Assembly (NCBI GenBank): GCA_019925795.1
Contig: CM034311.1
Location: forward strand, 46,161,374-46,225,373
Reading direction: 5' to 3'
DNA from: Dendrobium chrysotoxum
Lineage: Eukaryota; Streptophyta; Magnoliopsida; Asparagales; Orchidaceae
Length of the DNA stretch: 64,000 bases
This document shows, piece after piece, positions 60,704-64,000 of this stretch; the stretch's first letter is position 1, and each line of letters starts with the position of its first letter. Made by a program: the position numbers and the translations under genes. A model generated the notes under the pieces. It did no database searches and was not told the DNA's origin. It saw only the letters and a list, made by a program, of their open reading frames with translations.

Positions 60704-62374
60704 TGTCACACCGTATTAAATTATGACAGATCGAACCCAAGATCTAAGTTTCAGAAAATTCTTTTTAGATTTCCTCTATTAAAGATTTAAAACATACAAC
60801 AAAGCTTCTAATTTAACTTCTAGTGAGAAAAGAATTCATCCACAAGATTCTATTATTTTCATTCATCATCAAAATGTATATAATATTTATACTATAGTAC
60901 ATGGCTACAAATCCAAAACAGGCTAATTAAGAAACAATCCGTGATTGTACAAAATTAAAGAATACCTTTATAGACTCAAACAGATCAAAACATGAATAGT
61001 GAGCTATCCAACGGGCTCTTTCCCCCTTCCCTGACCTGAAACAAAAAGCATATTAACTATGAGCCAATACATCTCAGTAGGTCTCACCCACCAATATGAA
61101 TTTTCAAACATTTTATTTATTAAGCAATTAACTGAATTCAAAAGCAATTTATAAAAAAAATTATCGTACTGAGCAGAATGTTAAATGTAGATAATTGAAA
61201 TAGAGCAGATTGTAACATAATTGAAGTAAAGTAGACTATGCACTAAAAGTAATTAAAATGCACGTTGTATATCTAAAAAAACAATAGATTTTTCTTAGGG
61301 CCTTATATCTCCCATCAGATTCATACCCTTATGACTCCTTGTGCTAGCATATCAGAAAACAGATACTTATGACTCTAAATGTTTAACACATATGAGATAT
61401 TCAAAATACAAGCCCTTATGACTCCCTATGCATTTAGCACATGAACTTTCACCATATATCAGATCTCCTAAGAACCACATATTTCACAAGTAGATAAGCA
61501 TATATAATATCGAATTAAAGTAACATAATTGTAAATAAACTTATTTCAGAATTTCACAAAATGCTTCAATAGTAGCCTGCAGAACTATCTATTGAACATA
61601 ATTTTCATGATTTTAGATTATTACTAGATTACTAGAGTTTGTTCAAAACTTTATTTTGAAGCTTTTATTGTATTATAGTCTCATTATTTTTAAATTTGCT
61701 AAAAATCACATATTTTTCAATTTACCTAGTGAAATTAAAAAAAAAACTTAAATGTCCATAACTGTTGTATTTATAAAATATAAAAAATTATACAGTGAAA
61801 ATTTTGTGGGTACAAAATTATTCCCATTTTAGATCTACAAAATTATAATTTAAATAAGAAAAATCCCAACATTCCCGTATTTTTGAAAAATAATGTAAAA
61901 TACCTTGATCTGAACAATTTTCTGAACTCAGCCAACAACAGAAAATAGGCCGAAGGCACCCAAAATCCGGCTTTCTCTCGTTAGAATCCTCTCTAACAGC
62001 TGAAATGAGATTTTAAAAGTTTTTATTAAAATTATTTTAAAAATGATTTTAGATATTTTTATAAAAAATTGACCTAGCACTGAAGTGCTCTCCATTGAAG
62101 AGAACAATGCTCAACGGTAGTTCAAATTCCATAAATAGATTAGAGAGCTCAACATCGTAGTGTTGCCAACCCAGCGCCACATTGTTTCCAGATGAAGATT
62201 TTAGATTTTCACACACATGCACACAAACTTCCAAAACCCACTTCAGAACATATTCAAGCACACTTAAGCACTCATAACACTCACAAACGCCGGCAGAATA
62301 TATGAATGTATAAATTCTACTTATCAGACCGGGTCAGAATAGGTGCGTTGGCTCATAGATTCAATAGGTGTTAT
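60704..62374 (-). repeat. Probable further gypsy LTR, right end uncertain
   Basis: TGTCACACCGTATTAAATT at 60704 matches the LTR edge of this family, and the later part (AAGTGCTC, AGCGCCACATTG) resembles the outer third of the neighbouring LTRs. A plausible right edge is GGTGTTATA at 62366-62374, without a target duplication. Confidence 0.5.
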
Positions 62375-62639
62375 ATGCTATGTTTAGCATATTCAATGCA
62401 CTCAAATGACATAACACTTGGACTCTTATTCCTTCTTATCATTCTCAAAATCCAATTGGCATAAAATGAGTGTTTTTAATCAAATATAATCATGATGGAT
62501 CTATCAATCACCACAAAACGACGAGGCTCATCTTTTAGCCAAAGGCTTTCATTAATACCCGACATTGACTATTGTGAAATATTCAGTCCAATCATAAACC
62601 AACAAATCTTTGAGTCATTCAGAGTATTGCTTTTGCAAA

Positions 62640-62894
62640 ATATTGGCCACTCAAGCAACTAGATGTTAACAACATTTTTATTCATGGCCATCTAACTGAA
62701 GTTGTCTAGATGTACCAAACTCTGAGATTTCATAATCAAGACAATCCTACTCGTGTGCATCTTCTACGACGGGCTCTCTCTGGACTCAAACTAGCCCCTC
62801 GTGCTTGGTATCAGTAGCTGCATTATTTTCTCCTATCTATTAGCTTTGTTAATTCAAAATCAGATGCATCACTACACTATCAACAATTATGTAG

Positions 62895-62949
<55 letters not shown>

Positions 62950-63890
62950 GTACGTTGATGACATTATTCTCATAGGGAGTGACAACTACTTTCTTCAATA
63001 AGTCATACATCAACTTGCTAAAAATTTCTTTATCAAAGATATTGGAGACCTCTTATATTTTTTTTGGTGTGAAGTCATCCCCTGAACTCAAGGTCTCTTT
63101 TTGTCTCAAAACAAATGCATACATGATCTCTCAGAATTAACTAATATGACCAATGCAAAATGCATCATCACTCCTATGTCTCCAAACCATATACCTGTTA
63201 TCCTTATGGTGCTGTCATCACTGAATATCACTTCATTGTTGGCGGCCTCCAATACTTTTCTCTAACATGAACGAATATTGCATTTGATGTCAACAAACTT
63301 TTTCAAGTTCATGCATCAGCCAACAATTGCTCACTGGATAGTTACCAAAAGATCTCTTCACTATCATACTGAAACCATACATCATAGGTTATTTCATCGA
63401 CGGATCTCTTCCAATTATCATTATATGGGTTCTTTGATGCAGATTGGGCAGGAAATGTTGTCGACTGAACCTCTAAAAGTTCTTATATTATTTTTCTTGG
63501 TCATAATCCTATCTCATGGAGCTTTAAGAAGTAACAGACAGTTGCTCATTCTTCCACTCAGACTGAATTCCTTGTTATTGCCTCTATCACAACTGAGATT
63601 ATTTGGTTACAATCTCTACATCATGAACTCAGTAAGCTTCTACTTATAACATCCACTGTTTATTGTGATAATACAGGTGCTACCTACCTTTGTGCCAATC
63701 TAGTATTTCACTCACATATGGAGCATATTGCTATTGAACCTGACTTCATTCGAAAGAAAGTGCGAAATGGAGAAATTTGTCTCTCCTGCTTCTTCTGATG
63801 ATCACCTTGCCAATGCATTAATTAAGCCACTCTCTTGTCCACGCCTTGATCGATTTCTTATCAAGATTGGCGTCCCCACAAAAGATTTTA
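62640..63890 (+). pseudogene. Copia reverse transcriptase and RNase H remnant (last part of the shattered element)
   Basis: In order on the + strand: NNIFIHGHLTEVV, HLLRRALSGLKLAPRAWYQ, the catalytic VYVDDIILIGSDN (62948-62990), KDIGDLLYFF, then RNase H with QIGQEM..., a shifted SFKK/HSSTQTEF-like stretch, YCDNTGATYLCANLVFHSHMEHIAI and SDDHLANALIKPL. A (TA)n tract replaces the residues directly before YVDD. The family resemblance is to the Ale/Retrofit lineage. Several stops and shifts. Confidence 0.82.
62897..62945. repeat. (TA)n microsatellite inside RT coding sequence
   Basis: About 24 TA units lie immediately upstream of the codons for VYVDD, in place of conserved codons. Confidence 0.93.
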
Positions 63891-64000
63891 TCTTGAGGGG
63901 ACTTATTGGAAAAACAAATAATTAACTTTATCTTTTATATTTCATTAACTTTTATCTCCACATTAAATTCCTGTTATTATTGATGTTAATATGTTATATA

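Larger units (their letters stand above)
47282..63901 (+). mobile_element. Old Ty1/copia element (Ale/Retrofit-like), pulled apart by nested insertions
   Basis: Pieces of one copia coding region occur in correct order on the + strand: gag start (47282-47720), gag middle (48616-48930), gag end, protease and pre-integrase (57004-57540), integrase C-terminal part (57541-57780) and RT plus RNase H (62640-63890). A polypurine-like TTGAGGGGA at 63893-63901 then marks the 3' LTR edge, and the LTR runs off the window. The gaps are filled by an unassigned insert (47721-48611), the gypsy complex (49063-57003) and further LTRs (58888-62374). Single-element origin is inferred from order, strand and lineage. 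Confidence 0.75.

Noticed and set aside
1..64000. CRISPR array, rRNA or tRNA genes, bacterial operons
   Set aside because: None seen. Tandem arrays here lack unique spacers, and the only tRNA-related sequences are retrotransposon primer sites.

Overview
The window reads as nuclear DNA of a flowering plant: AT-rich, intron-containing, and dominated by nested plant transposons. I cannot name the species. The one clear host gene is on the + strand. It encodes the C-terminal ~528 residues of a chloroplast-type FtsH AAA+ zinc metalloprotease of the FTSH7/FTSH9 class. Eleven exons lie at 11427-14535 and the last exon, with the stop codon, lies at 45908-46032. The intron between them is therefore about 31.4 kb. 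The exons for the N-terminal part were not found and are probably left of the window.

Left flank (1-11080): two short gag-only LTR retrotransposons on the minus strand (952-4711 and 8479-11080; LTR, Met-tRNA primer site, gag remnant, polypurine tract, LTR). A ~2.2 kb solo LTR sits inside an LTR of the first. A 606-bp hAT derivative with a perfect 8-bp target duplication lies between them.

Giant intron (14536-45907): in order it holds a 79-bp tandem array split by a 7.3 kb CACTA (En/Spm) element, which itself carries a LINE fragment split by a Tourist-like MITE; a 3.5 kb hAT element, the larger relative of the 606-bp one; a cluster of RNA-hairpin repeats; an antisense, intron-containing, frameshifted copy of HORMA-domain exons of the meiotic gene ASY1, flanked by ~0.5 kb AT-rich direct repeats; and a 5.3 kb Ty1/copia element with 5-bp target duplications.

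Right flank (46033-64000): a LINE zinc-finger fragment, then one old Ty1/copia element on the + strand whose pieces (gag, protease/integrase, RT/RNase H) are spread over 47282-63901. Gypsy-type insertions pushed them apart: a gag-only gypsy element at 49063-57003 with a solo LTR in its gag and a hAT MITE in one LTR, and further solo LTRs at 58888-60695 and probably 60704-62374.

Most transposon genes here are broken. Of the host gene, the AAA+ core (Walker A and B, second region of homology) and the HEAGH zinc site are intact and every splice site checked is GT-AG with consistent phase. All boundaries were read by eye; family names rest on motif recognition, not on database searches.
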